Positions 51,524 to 61,506 of a stretch of 64,000 bases of DNA are shown here, one piece after another. The notes under the pieces were generated by a model that saw only the letters and a program-made list of their open reading frames with translations, was not told the origin of the DNA and searched no databases. Numbering within the stretch: position 1 is the stretch's first letter; each line of letters begins with the position of its first letter. The translations under genes and the position numbers were made by a program. The stretch is taken from positions 4,094,501-4,158,500 of the forward strand of contig NZ_CP042304.1 in assembly GCF_007859655.1 (NCBI RefSeq). Direction: 5' to 3'. The DNA is from Devosia ginsengisoli. Lineage in GTDB: Bacteria > Pseudomonadota > Alphaproteobacteria > Rhizobiales > Devosiaceae.

Positions 51524-52147
51524 ATGAACCAGGACAATGAGACGCGTCTGCAGAGCATGCTCGATCGGGAAGAGCTATTCGACCTGGTGCGCCGCGAGCG
51601 CTTTGCCCGCGACCAGCGCCGGTTCGACGTGATGAGCGCCTGCTTCCACCGCGACGCCTATATCCGCACCAGCTGGTATGACGGGCATGGCGGTGAAGCC
51701 TATGTGACAGCCACCCGCAAATGGATGAGCGGCACCGGCAACAGCAAGCATTGGGTCTTCCCCGCCTATGCCCTTGTGGATGGCGGCCGGGCCACGGTGG
51801 AGAGCCCGGCCATGATCTTCAATCGCGCGAAGATCGAAGGCGTCGAGGTCGATTTCCACGTCTTCTGCCGGTTCTTTTCCCGCGCAGTGCGGGAAGCCGA
51901 TGGCTGGAAGCTGCTGACCTTCGAAGTTCTCTTCGAGCGCGATGTGATGAAGCCGGTCAATCCATCCGAGGCCATGCCGCTCGACTGGTCGCTGCTGGCG
52001 ACGATGCGGCCGTCCTACAAATTCCTGACCTATATCCAGCACATACGCGGCGTGAAGGTCAGCCAGCAACTGCTCGGCGACGACCAGCCCGACCAGCTCG
52101 ACGCCTTTCACGCCGAGCAGGATCGCTGGCTCTCGGGCGCAGCCTGA
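51524..52147 (+). CDS. SnoaL/NTF2-like domain protein
   Basis: The 207-residue protein has the cone-shaped NTF2-like fold pattern: N-terminal helix DREELFDLVRRERFARDQRRFDVMSACFHRDAYIRTSWYDGHGGEAYVTATRKWM, then strands ATVESPAMIFNRAKIEGVEVDFHVFCRFF and DGWKLLTFEVLFERDVM. Such proteins act as isomerases, dehydratases or hydroxylase partners. The ATG at 51524 follows CAGGA; a GTG at 51497 is possible. Placed between transporter genes tctA and tctC, it probably belongs to the same pathway. Reaction unknown. Confidence 0.8.
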   Translation: MNQDNETRLQSMLDREELFDLVRRERFARDQRRFDVMSACFHRDAYIRTSWYDGHGGEAYVTATRKWMSGTGNSKHWVFPAYALVDGGRATVESPAMIFNRAKIEGVEVDFHVFCRFFSRAVREADGWKLLTFEVLFERDVMKPVNPSEAMPLDWSLLATMRPSYKFLTYIQHIRGVKVSQQLLGDDQPDQLDAFHAEQDRWLSGAA

Positions 52148-52153
52148 CACCCG

Positions 52154-52172
52154 CGTTCCAAGAGGCGGAATG
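52154..52172. promoter_or_regulatory. Candidate IclR operator, site E
   Basis: CGTTCC-AAGAGGC-GGAATG is an exact match to CRTTYC-N7-GRAAYG. It lies seven bases after the NTF2-like stop and about 105 bases upstream of the tctC start, suggesting a separately controlled promoter for the binding protein. Confidence 0.55.
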
Positions 52173-52276
52173 CAGCCAGTCCTGACTTTCGTGACGCTCG
52201 GTGCCGCCTTACTCATTGTCGATATCGAAGGGCGTTGCAAACAACCAATTCGATCAAGCTAGAGGGAGGAACAATA

Positions 52277-53251
52277 ATGAAGAGACGCGAATTCATGGTG
52301 CTCGGCGGCACGGCCGCTGTACTGGCATCGACCGGGCTGGCGCGGGGCGACGACTGGCCCAGCAAGACAGCGGTGGTGATCTCGGCCTATCCGGCAGGCG
52401 GCACCAGCGACATCATCGCGCGGCTGGTCGCCGACGAATTGACGGCACAATATGGCCAGCAATTCGTCGTGGAGAACCATCCGGGTGCATCCGGCGCCAT
52501 TGCCGGCAGCCGGCTCGCCCGCTCGGCACCCGATGGCTATACGATCATGGTGACAGGCAGTGCGCCGCTCGCCGCCAACAAGGTGGTGCAGACCAATCTT
52601 GCTTACGACCCCGAGGTGGATTTCACCCCGATTACCATCGTCTGTGAAAGCCCGGCTCTGCTCAGTGGCAGCACATCGGCCCCGGCGACCACGGTGCAGG
52701 AACTCATCGCCTATGCCAAGGCCAATCCGGGCCAGGTCAATATCGGCAATCCGGGCGCGGGGACCAAGGGGCATATCGCGGCCGCCATCCTCGGCCAGAT
52801 GGCCGGCGTGGAGGTCAACCACATCCCCTACAAGGGCTCTGCGCCGCTGGTGGCCGACCTGTTGGGCGGGCATATCCACTTCGCGCTCGACGCACCGTCG
52901 AACTACGTTCCGCATATCCAGGCAGGCGCCATCCGCGGCATTGCCGTCACCACCGCCGCGCGAATTCCTGAGCTTCCCGACGTTCAGACCGTGGCTGAAC
53001 AGGGGCTCGATGGCTATGAGCAGACGCTGTGGTTCGGCGCTGTCGGTCCCAAGGACATGCCGGCCGACATCGTTAGCAAGCTCAACGCCACCATCAAGGC
53101 CTGGACCGAAACGCCAGCCGCCCAGGAAAAGCTGGCATCGCTCGGCCTGACCGCGGTGGCCGATACGCCCGATGAAATGCGGGCCGAAATGCACCGCGAG
53201 ATCGAGTCGATCCGGCCGCTGGTCGAGGCAGGCCTGGTGCAGCCGACCTGA
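52277..53251 (+). CDS. tctC: TctC/Bug-type periplasmic binding protein of the second TTT system
   Basis: The 324-residue protein has a twin-arginine-like signal (MKRREFMVLGGTAAVLAST). The mature protein shows WPSKTAVVISAYPAGGTSDIIARLVADELTAQYGQQFVVENHPGASGAIAGSRLARSAPDGYT, textbook Bug family. VNHIPYKGSAPLVADLLGGHIHFALDAPSNYVPHIQAGAIRGIAVTTAARIPELPDVQTVAEQG follows. It is intact, unlike the first tctC. The order B-A-NTF2-C, with its own promoter region, differs from the C-B-A order at the left of the window. GGGAGGA precedes the ATG. Confidence 0.94.
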   Translation: MKRREFMVLGGTAAVLASTGLARGDDWPSKTAVVISAYPAGGTSDIIARLVADELTAQYGQQFVVENHPGASGAIAGSRLARSAPDGYTIMVTGSAPLAANKVVQTNLAYDPEVDFTPITIVCESPALLSGSTSAPATTVQELIAYAKANPGQVNIGNPGAGTKGHIAAAILGQMAGVEVNHIPYKGSAPLVADLLGGHIHFALDAPSNYVPHIQAGAIRGIAVTTAARIPELPDVQTVAEQGLDGYEQTLWFGAVGPKDMPADIVSKLNATIKAWTETPAAQEKLASLGLTAVADTPDEMRAEMHREIESIRPLVEAGLVQPT

Positions 53252-53254
53252 CCG

Positions 53255-53276
53255 GTTCACCGCTGCGAATGTGAAC
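53255..53276. terminator. Weak inverted repeat between convergent tctC and MmgE/PrpD genes
   Basis: GTTCAC (53255-53260) and GTGAAC (53271-53276) pair around a ten-base loop just past the tctC stop. It has no T run. It may act as a transcription-separating structure, but support is weak. Confidence 0.3.
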
Positions 53277-53343
53277 AGCCGGTGCCGTCCTCATCGGGCG
53301 GCGCCGGTTTGCCTTCGGTAGCACCAACCATCGCGGCCAGGGG

Positions 53344-54693
53344 TTAGTGATCGAAAATCGCTGCGAATAGCGCCGTCATGTCACCTGCTGCATCAATGTT
53401 GCGAAGCGTTGCATGGAGGGCGCTGGCCGTGGTTGGCGTAACGCCGGCCCAGGCCAGGCAGGACATGAATTTGCGCTGTTTCTCGGCCTCGCTGAATGGC
53501 TCGATGAGGCTCCCCCGCACCTCGCTGCGCTCGGCATGCAGCACTGCCCCCGATCTCAATGTCAGTGTCACCCGATGGGGCATGCCCTCGGCGGTATTGA
53601 TCACCATTGTCGTCAACGGCAAGAGCGCCCGCACCTCCGGCCTTGCGATGGCGGCCGGCGTGAAGTCCTCCAACCCCAGATGGTCCTGCAACAAGGCCAG
53701 GGCGATGCAATAGGGCATGGAAAAACGGGCCTGCATGGCGTCCTGCGGTGCGCCATAGGGCAGGTTGGCATGGTTGGCCCGCCCGAGTTCCACCTGCACC
53801 GAGGCGACATCATCAGCGGCAAAGCCGTGCTGCTGCCTAAGCGCAAACACCATATCGAGCGCATAATGCGTCGAGCCGCAGCATGGATAGAGCTTGGGCA
53901 CCAGGCCATCGCCGAGAATGGCCAGCGGCGCGCCGATCGTGGCCGCATCCCAGCCCGGCCCGTCGCCACCGCCATAAAGTGCGCGGAAGCCCAGGGCATG
54001 ATCCAGTATCGCCGGATTGCCGTGAATGCCGGCCGCGGCGAGCTGCGCCGCCTCCACCGCATTGCGCGCGGCAAGGCCGGCATGAACCGGCTTCATTGCC
54101 GTGCCGAACTGCGCCTTGACGCCGGCCGCCGCGCTGACCGCATTGGCCATGGCCGCCGCCAGCGTTCCGGCATCGAGACCCATGAGTCGGCTCACCCCCG
54201 CCGCCGCACCAATGCCGGCCACGGTTCCCGTCGGGTGCCACCCGGCCAGATTGTGAGCATTGTTGACGCCCCTGCCCACAAAGGCCTGCGCCTCCAGCCC
54301 CACGATATAGGCATCGACCAGTGCCCGTCCGCTGACCGGACGTGAGGCCGCCGTGGCCAGCAGCGCTGGCACCAGCACCGCCGAGACATGCGCTCGGGCC
54401 GGGCGGAAATTGTCGTCGAAGTCGAGGGCATGGGCGGAAGTGCCGTTGATGAGGGCAGCGCGGCCCGGCGCGGCCAATCCGCCACCAACCACGGGGGCAG
54501 GGCCGCTTGCACCGATTTCGTCGGCGAAGGCGGCACGCAGCCCGCTCACTACAGGATCGTTCGCCCCGGCCAGCATGCAGTCGATCGTGTCGATGATCGC
54601 ATCTACCGCCCCGTCGCGGGCCTCGGCTCCGAAATCGTGCGTCGTCGCGGCCCAGGCGCCAAACCGCTCCAGAGGCGCCTCGATCTCAGTCAA
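53344..54693 (-). CDS. MmgE/PrpD family protein
   Basis: The 449-residue protein is typical in length and layout for MmgE/PrpD: the opening LERFGAWAATTHDFGAEARDGAVDAIIDTIDCMLAG, then AALINGTSAHALDFDDNF near 105, GWHPTGTVAGIGAAAGVSRLMGLD near 165, and KLYPCCGSTHYALDM near 280 (conserved CC-H region). PrpD dehydrates 2-methylcitrate, and other members isomerise or decarboxylate (cis-aconitate type). The start is TTG at 54693, preceded by GAAGGAAA and overlapping the M20 stop by eight bases; an upstream ATG would extend deep into M20. Substrate not deducible. Confidence 0.9.
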   Translation of the reverse strand: MTEIEAPLERFGAWAATTHDFGAEARDGAVDAIIDTIDCMLAGANDPVVSGLRAAFADEIGASGPAPVVGGGLAAPGRAALINGTSAHALDFDDNFRPARAHVSAVLVPALLATAASRPVSGRALVDAYIVGLEAQAFVGRGVNNAHNLAGWHPTGTVAGIGAAAGVSRLMGLDAGTLAAAMANAVSAAAGVKAQFGTAMKPVHAGLAARNAVEAAQLAAAGIHGNPAILDHALGFRALYGGGDGPGWDAATIGAPLAILGDGLVPKLYPCCGSTHYALDMVFALRQQHGFAADDVASVQVELGRANHANLPYGAPQDAMQARFSMPYCIALALLQDHLGLEDFTPAAIARPEVRALLPLTTMVINTAEGMPHRVTLTLRSGAVLHAERSEVRGSLIEPFSEAEKQRKFMSCLAWAGVTPTTASALHATLRNIDAAGDMTALFAAIFDH

Positions 54694-56122
54694 GGTCGGT
54701 TTCCTTCGGAGCGGCCACGACCGGCGGCTGCACCCCGTCCGGAATGGGGCATTGATACGGCGTCGTAGCGAGACGGCTCCGATGGTCCTCCCGTACCCGG
54801 TGCAGCAATCCTGCATCGGCGATCAGGTCGGCGCCCGTACCTGCCATCACCTTGGCGGCATGGATCAGCCCCTTATGCGCGGCCGGCGCCTTGCCCTGCG
54901 CCGTGATCTGCCAGGTATGGGGTGGCGTGCCGATGGCGTGGGTTGCCACCCGCCCTTCGACCGTCGGCACCACCCAACTGACATCGGCGACATCAGTCGA
55001 GCTCATCCGCTTGGCAATTGGTTCGTTGAGGCCCACCACATCGTCGAACAGCGCCAGCCCGGGCACCACCGCCCGGCCGATCTGCCGGAAGTCTCCTGCA
55101 ATATGCTCCGGCGTCAGCGTCGCCTGGATGGCGGCGGCAAAATCTCGGTCCGCCGCATCGAACGGCACCGGGCCGAGCCGCACCATATTGGCATGCATGG
55201 CTTCGCGCAGCGGCGGGTTGGGCAGCATGTTGGAATAGGCGGCGACCACGCGGTGGCTCATGCCCGTCTCGCTCATCAGCGCCGCGCCGCGGGCGATGTC
55301 CACCACTCGCCGCGTCAGGTCGGTGAGGCTGCCGAGATCGGCCGCGCGGATGGCATAGATCACCCTGGCGCTGGCTTGCACCACATTGGGCGCCGTCCCG
55401 CCGGCATCGAGCAGCGCATAATGCAGCCGTGCATCGGCCGGCATGTGCTCGCGCATATAATTGGCGCCCACATTCATCAGCTCGACCGCGTCGAGCGCAC
55501 TACGCCCCAGATGCGGCGCCACGGCGGCATGGGACGAGCGGCCGGTGAAATGGAATTCGATCCGTGTATTGGCCAGCGACTCCGCCGCATCGACACGCGT
55601 CGTGGTCGCCGGGTGCCAGGTGATCGCGGCATCGACCCCGGCAAAGGCGCCGGATCGGGTCATGAACACCTTGCCCGCGCCACCTTCCTCGGCCGGGCAG
55701 CCATAATAGCGCACGCGGCCGGGTGTGCCGGTGGCTGCCAGCCAATCCTTGAGCGCCGTGGCGGCCAGCAGCGCCGCTGAACCGAGCAGGTTATGGCCGC
55801 AACCATGGCCGTTGCCGCTTCCCGGTAGCGGCTGCGGGCTGGCAATTCCGGCTTCCTGCGACAGGCCGGGCAGGGCGTCGAACTCGCCCAGAAAGGCAAT
55901 GACCGGGCCACCTGTTCCGGCCTCGCCCATGACAGCGGTCGGCAGGCCGCCAATGCCGGTGGTGACGGCAAAGCCATGCGCTTCGAGCGCCTGGCTTTGC
56001 GCGGCCGAAGAACGGAACTCGCCATAGGCCAGTTCGGCCAGGCCCCAGATGCTGTCGCTCAGCGCGGCGAATTCCTCGCCATGGCGGTCAACCAGGTCCC
56101 ACACCGCTTCCGCATTACTCAT
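54686..56122 (-). CDS. M20-family amidohydrolase, AbgB-like
   Basis: The 478-residue metal amidohydrolase has GHGCGHN at 105-111 (Cys/His metal ligands of the AbgB/carboxypeptidase group), CPAEEGGAGKVFM near 143 with the catalytic Glu pair, and ITWHPATTTR near 169. Its dimerisation domain begins at about 190 (IEFHFTGRSSHAAVAPHLGRSALDAVELM). AbgB cleaves p-aminobenzoyl-glutamate; relatives cleave N-acyl amino acids. It follows the binding protein gene, suggesting it hydrolyses an imported amide. Confidence 0.92.
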   Translation of the reverse strand: MSNAEAVWDLVDRHGEEFAALSDSIWGLAELAYGEFRSSAAQSQALEAHGFAVTTGIGGLPTAVMGEAGTGGPVIAFLGEFDALPGLSQEAGIASPQPLPGSGNGHGCGHNLLGSAALLAATALKDWLAATGTPGRVRYYGCPAEEGGAGKVFMTRSGAFAGVDAAITWHPATTTRVDAAESLANTRIEFHFTGRSSHAAVAPHLGRSALDAVELMNVGANYMREHMPADARLHYALLDAGGTAPNVVQASARVIYAIRAADLGSLTDLTRRVVDIARGAALMSETGMSHRVVAAYSNMLPNPPLREAMHANMVRLGPVPFDAADRDFAAAIQATLTPEHIAGDFRQIGRAVVPGLALFDDVVGLNEPIAKRMSSTDVADVSWVVPTVEGRVATHAIGTPPHTWQITAQGKAPAAHKGLIHAAKVMAGTGADLIADAGLLHRVREDHRSRLATTPYQCPIPDGVQPPVVAAPKETDLD

Positions 56123-56198
56123 CTCTCAGGCTCCGGCATGACAAAGAGGAGGCCGGCGGTCGCGAACGACCGCCGGCCAGGATGATAGCGCAACCGGC

Positions 56199-57732
56199 TC
56201 AGGGAGCCAGCCAGACGTCCCACAGGCGCAGATAGCCATAGGGTGTCAGGTTCTGCACCGCCTTGGAGGCGATGACCTTCATGCCGCGATTGCCCGAGGG
56301 GATCAGATAGGCCTGGTCGGCCACCCGCGCCTCCACATCGACCCAGGCGGCCTTGCGGTCGGCCAGTTCGGGCGAAGCGATCAGCCGGGCAAAGGCCTCG
56401 TCGAGCACGGCATCTTCCTCATAGTGGGAATAGCCCTTGAACACCGAGAAATAGGTCTGCGGACCCTGGGCCGTGGAGCTGGAAATGGTGATGTTCCAGC
56501 CCCCGCTGCCATCGGTGCGGCGGGCTACGTTGGTCGGCCAGTCCACCATTTCGATCTCGACATTCATGCCGGCGGCCATCGAGCTGCTGCTGCAGCACCA
56601 GCGCCGAATTCTCCATGAAGGGATAATTGGCATTGGTCATGATCCGCACCGGCTCGCCATTGTAGCCGGCCTCGGCCAGCAGCGCCTTGGCCCTGTCGAT
56701 GTCGCCGATATTGTAGAGGTCCTTGCCCACATCGCCCGGATGATAGGGGCTGCTCTTGAACAGGAACGAGTGGTCGAGCTCGTAGAAGCCCTCCATCGCC
56801 ACATCAAGCGTCTGCTCGGCATTGATCGCCGCCTGGATGGCCCGGCGCACCAGTACATTGTCGGTTGGTGCCCGCGAGGCATGCAGGATGGTGAAGACCT
56901 TGGCGAACGGAATGATGTCGATCACCTGCAACTCGCCTTCGTCGGCCAGCCTGTTGGCCGCCTGCACGGGGATATTGTCGGCGATCTGCATTTCTCCGGT
57001 CTGTACGCCGGCCACCCGCGCCGCGCCTTCAATGGCCACGCGGAAAGTGATGGTGTCGAAATAGGCCGTGCGCTTGCCGCCGAACCCTTCGGGGCCGGCA
57101 TAGGCCTCATTGGGCACATAGTCGTCGAAACGGGCCAGTTTCACATAGGCATCGGCAACATGTTCGACGAACTTGTAGGGACCGGTGCCGATGGCGGAAT
57201 TGGCGCCCGCTTCAGTGTCGGCATCCTCGGCAGGAATGACAGCCAGCCGGTATTGCGGCGAACTGATCAGTTCCAGGAACAGCGGCTGGGCTTCGCTGAG
57301 CCGGATGACGAATGTATTGGCGTCCGGCGCCGTCATCTCGGCGACATTGGACAGCACGCTCTTGCCCGGGCTGATGCGGCGATGGCGCTCGAACGAAGCC
57401 AGTACGTCGCCCGAATCCATGATGTCGCCATTGTGGAACTTGACGCCTTCGCGCAGCGCGAACGTATAGGTCAGCCCGTCATCGCTGAGCGTGATCGAAC
57501 TGGCCAGTTGCGGCTGGGGCAGGTAATCCTCGTCGAGCGAGGTCAGCGCCTCGAAGATATGCAGCGCGACATTGGTGTCGGGCTGCGCCGTGGTGACGTG
57601 CGGGTCGGGGAATGCGAGCCGCGAACCAAGGCCCACGACCAGGTCTCCTCCCTGCGTTTGAGCGGCGGCGGGTGCCGCCAGCAGCATCGTGCCGAGCACG
57701 ATGGCTGCAAATGCATGCCATATTGACTTCAT
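56199..57732 (-). pseudogene. Family 5 solute-binding protein with a single frameshift
   Basis: From the ATG at 57732 (AAGGAGG ribosome site) the frame encodes a signal peptide ending PAAAQTQGG and a normal SBP_bac_5 sequence (DPHVTTAQPDTNVALHIFEALTSL, FHNGDIMDSGDVLASFERHR, NYPFMENSALVLQQQL). At about 56580 the reading shifts: the family sequence MAAGMNVEIEMVDWPT continues in another frame to a stop at 56199 with a normal ending YGYLRLWDVWLAP. One extra G (minus strand) at 56580, or two lost bases, explains it. Summed length is about 510 residues, normal. The change may be true inactivation or an error. It is the first gene of SBP-M20-MmgE. Confidence 0.85.
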
Positions 57733-57746
57733 AGTCTCCCTCCTTA

Positions 57747-57762
57747 GTCCGGTCGTCCGGAC
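57747..57762. promoter_or_regulatory. Perfect 16-bp palindrome upstream of the binding protein, candidate GntR operator
   Basis: GTCCGG (57747-57752) and CCGGAC (57757-57762) flank TCGT as a perfect inverted repeat, 15 bases upstream of the start. The adjacent regulator encoded immediately upstream is of the GntR/HutC type, which binds such dyads. Confidence 0.5.
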
Positions 57763-57782
57763 ATTTGTCAGTCAAAATACGG

Positions 57783-57803
57783 CCCGGCGCAACCCGCGCC
57801 GGG
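57783..57803 (-). terminator. GC-rich hairpin after the GntR gene
   Basis: CCCGGCGC (57783-57790) and GCGCCGGG (57796-57803) form a perfect eight-base stem five bases after the GntR stop. TATTTTG follows on the minus strand after a few bases, a weak T tract. It separates the dppBCDF-gntR operon from the binding-protein operon. Confidence 0.5.
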
Positions 57804-57807
57804 ATAG

Positions 57808-58557
57808 TCAGCCGGGACTCATCCAATCGAGTTGCATCGACAGGCTGAATCTGGGTCCGGGATGGATTGAGGTCGCGAATTCGAACGGGATACCGTCATG
57901 GCCGGCATAGGTGCGGTCTATCCGCAAGCCGGGGCTGCCGGGAGCCACGTCGAGCATATCAGCGATTGCCTCGTCTATGGCCGCCGCCGACACCGTCTGG
58001 CGGATGGCCGTGATTTTTTGGTCGTAGAGCTTTTCCACCAGCGAGCCGATGGCGCCGCTATGCTCGGCCAGGCTTGAGCGCACGCCGGCATAGATCGCTG
58101 CCAGGTGGATGCGCGTCCAGGCTACGGGTTTGCTTTCGTCGGCGCCCACGCGCAGAGCCGTGATGCGCAGGAATTTCATGCCGGGCGTGCTGCCCAGTTC
58201 GGCCGCCAGTTCTTCATCGGCCACCACATCCTCGAACACATGGTCTATAAGCCGGGTTTCGCTGGCATATTGCTGCAACTGATCGATGGATTCGATCATG
58301 TGGCCGAACTTGCGGGTCGGCGTGCTGGCAATGACGGTCGTGCCGATCCCCTGGCGGCGGGTCACCAGGCCCGTTTCCTGCAGATGCCGCAGCGCCTCGC
58401 GCACTGTGAAGCGGCTGAAATTGAACTGGCGGCACAGGTCTTCCTCGCCCGGCAGCAGGCTGCCCACCGGATATTCCCCGCGGGCAATGCTGTCGGCGAT
58501 AGCCTGGGCCAGTTGCTGGTAGCGCGGCGCGCCGAGGCCGAGATTGATCTTATCCAT
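57808..58557 (-). CDS. GntR-family regulator with UTRA domain (HutC type)
   Basis: The 249-residue regulator has the GntR winged helix (PRYQQLAQAIADSIARGEYPVGSLLPGEEDLCRQFNFSRFTVREALRHLQETGLVTRRQGIGTTV) followed by a UTRA ligand domain (FLRITALRVGADESKPVAWTRIHLAAIYAG, LRIDRTYAGHDGIPFEFATSIHPG). UTRA domains sense small metabolites such as amino acids or sugar derivatives. The ATG at 58557 is chosen by GGGAG spacing; ten further upstream codons are available but unlike the family. Probable controller of flanking operons through 57747-57762. Confidence 0.93.
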   Translation of the reverse strand: MDKINLGLGAPRYQQLAQAIADSIARGEYPVGSLLPGEEDLCRQFNFSRFTVREALRHLQETGLVTRRQGIGTTVIASTPTRKFGHMIESIDQLQQYASETRLIDHVFEDVVADEELAAELGSTPGMKFLRITALRVGADESKPVAWTRIHLAAIYAGVRSSLAEHSGAIGSLVEKLYDQKITAIRQTVSAAAIDEAIADMLDVAPGSPGLRIDRTYAGHDGIPFEFATSIHPGPRFSLSMQLDWMSPG

Positions 58558-58608
58558 GCCGTGCTCCCAGAAGCTGCGATGCGTCACCGTCGTAATGCGG
58601 CATGGGCG

Positions 58609-59587
58609 TCAATCCAGCAAGTGGCAGGCGGCGGCCTGCCCGGTTTCGACTGGCCGCAGCTCCGGCCGCTCGACCTTGCAGCGGGCGATCGCGACCGGGC
58701 AGCGCGTGTGGAAGGCGCAACCATTGGGCGGATTGAGCGGGCTGGGCAATTCCCCCGACAGCAACGTCCGCGCTTCCCGCCGCGCACTCTGTCGCGGCGC
58801 CGGCACCGACGACAGCAGCGCCTTGGTATAGGGATGGGCCGGCGCTGCGAAGATACGCCGCCGATCGCCGATCTCGACGATCCGCCCCAGATACATCACC
58901 GCCACATCGTCCGACATGTGCCGCACCACACTGAGGTCATGCGCGACGAACAGATAGGACAGGCCCAGTTCCCGTTGCAGGCGCTTGAGCAGGTTGACGA
59001 TCTGCGCCTGCACCGACACGTCGAGCGCCGAGACAGCCTCGTCGCAGACCACGAAGCGTGGATTGGTCGCCAGCGCCCGGGCAATGCCGATGCGCTGTCG
59101 CTGCCCGCCGGAAAATTCATGCGGATAGCGCGTACGATGCGCTGGTGCCAGGCCCACCAGATCGAGCAGTTCGCCGACGCGTGCCCGCTGTTCGGCCACC
59201 GGCACGCCCTGCACCACCAGCGGCTCGGCGATGATCTTCTCCACCGTCATGCGCGGATTGAGCGAGCTCATCGGGTCCTGGAACACGAATTGCAGGTTGC
59301 GGCGATGCTGGAACATGGCCTCGCCATCCAGCCGTGAAATATCGGTGCCATCGAGCATGATGGAGCCCGCCGTGGGATCGATCAGCCGCACCAGCAGCCG
59401 CCCCACGGTGGATTTGCCGCAGCCCGACTCGCCCACCAGCCCCAGCGTGCGCCCGTGGCCGATGGCAAAGCTTACCCCGTCCACGGCCTTCACCGTGCCG
59501 ACCACCCGGCGCAGCACGGCGCCGCGCGTCACCGGGAAATGCTTGGCGAGATTGTCCACCCGGATCAGGTCGGGTCCCGCCGCCCCT

Positions 59588-59598
<11 letters not shown>
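58609..59598 (-). CDS. Dipeptide-type ABC ATPase (DppF/OppF-like), second system
   Basis: The 329-residue ATPase has Walker A VGESGCGKSTVGRLLVRL near residue 53, Q-loop VFQDPMSSLNPRMTVEKIIAEPL, signature FSGGQRQRIGIARALA, Walker B FVVCDEAVSALDVSVQAQIV, and the C-terminal CAFHTRCPVAIARC motif. Eleven bases overlap the upstream DppD-like gene. It is the last transporter gene before the GntR gene, after a 51-base gap. Confidence 0.93.
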
Positions 59599-60600
<1,002 letters not shown>

Positions 60601-60604
<4 letters not shown>

Positions 60605-61506
60605 GTTTCGGCTCGCAGGTGAGGGTCAAGAACGTCGCGCAGGCCATCGCCGAGCAGGTTGAAGCCCAGCACGGCAAAGGTGATCGCCAGGCCCGGGAAG
60701 AGGCTCATCCACCAGGCTTCCACGATATATTCGCGGCCGCTGGCAATCCCATTCCCCCAGGTCGGTGCCGGCGGCGGCAGGCCGACGCCGAGATAGCTCA
60801 GCGTGGCCTCGGCCAGTACGGCATAGGCGAAGACGAAGGTCAGCTGCACGATGAGCGAGCCTAGGCAGTTGGGCAGCACATGGACCAGCAATACGCGCCG
60901 CGTATGCGCGCCGGCCACCAATGCAGCTTCGACATATTGCTGCTCGCGCACTACCAGGGCCGTGCCGCGCACGATGCGCGCCGTGCGCGGAATATAGGAC
61001 ACGGCCAGGGCCACCACGACATTCATCAGCGAAGGGCCGAGCGCCGCCGTGATGGCGATGGCCAGCAGCATGGCGGGAAAGGCCATGAAGGCGTCCATGA
61101 CGCGCATGATGATATTGTCGAGCGCCCGCACATAGCCGGCCAGCGCCCCGAGCAACGCCCCGCCAATGCCGGTGATGACCACGACCAGCAGCCCGACCAG
61201 CAGCGACATCTGCGACCCCACGGCCACGCGGGTGAAGATATCGCGCCCGAAATTGTCCGTGCCGAACCAGTGCTGAGGGCCGGGCGCGGCCAGCCGCGCT
61301 GTCAGGTCCATGCTGTTGGGCTGGTAAGGGCTGAACCAGACGCCGATCGTCGCCGCCAGCACCAGCAGCGCCACGATGGAAAAGCCGACCGCGAAAGTGG
61401 GGCTGCGGAACAGGCGCCGGGACATTGCGCCCTCGCCGAACAGGGCCAGCCACGGCGCCGGCTGCAAGTCCGTATGATCTGTGGTGGAAATATTGGTCAT
61501 GCTCAT
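60601..61506 (-). CDS. Dipeptide-type ABC permease (DppC-like), second system
   Basis: The 301-residue permease is of normal size, unlike the one at 23306. After the first helix comes YQPNSMDLTARLAAPGPQHWFGTDNFGRDIFTRVAVGSQMS, then the coupling loop YVEAALVAGAHTRRVLLVHVLPNCLGSLIVQLTF. About six membrane segments. ATGA overlaps at both ends show tight co-translation with the DppB- and DppD-like genes. Confidence 0.94.

Noticed and set aside
29595..57803. Identical hairpin arms CCCGGCGC/GCGCCGGG at 29595 and 57783 as a dispersed repeat element
   Set aside because: Only the eight-base arms match; loops and flanks differ. In GC-rich DNA this can arise by chance, so I keep them as separate terminator-like stems.
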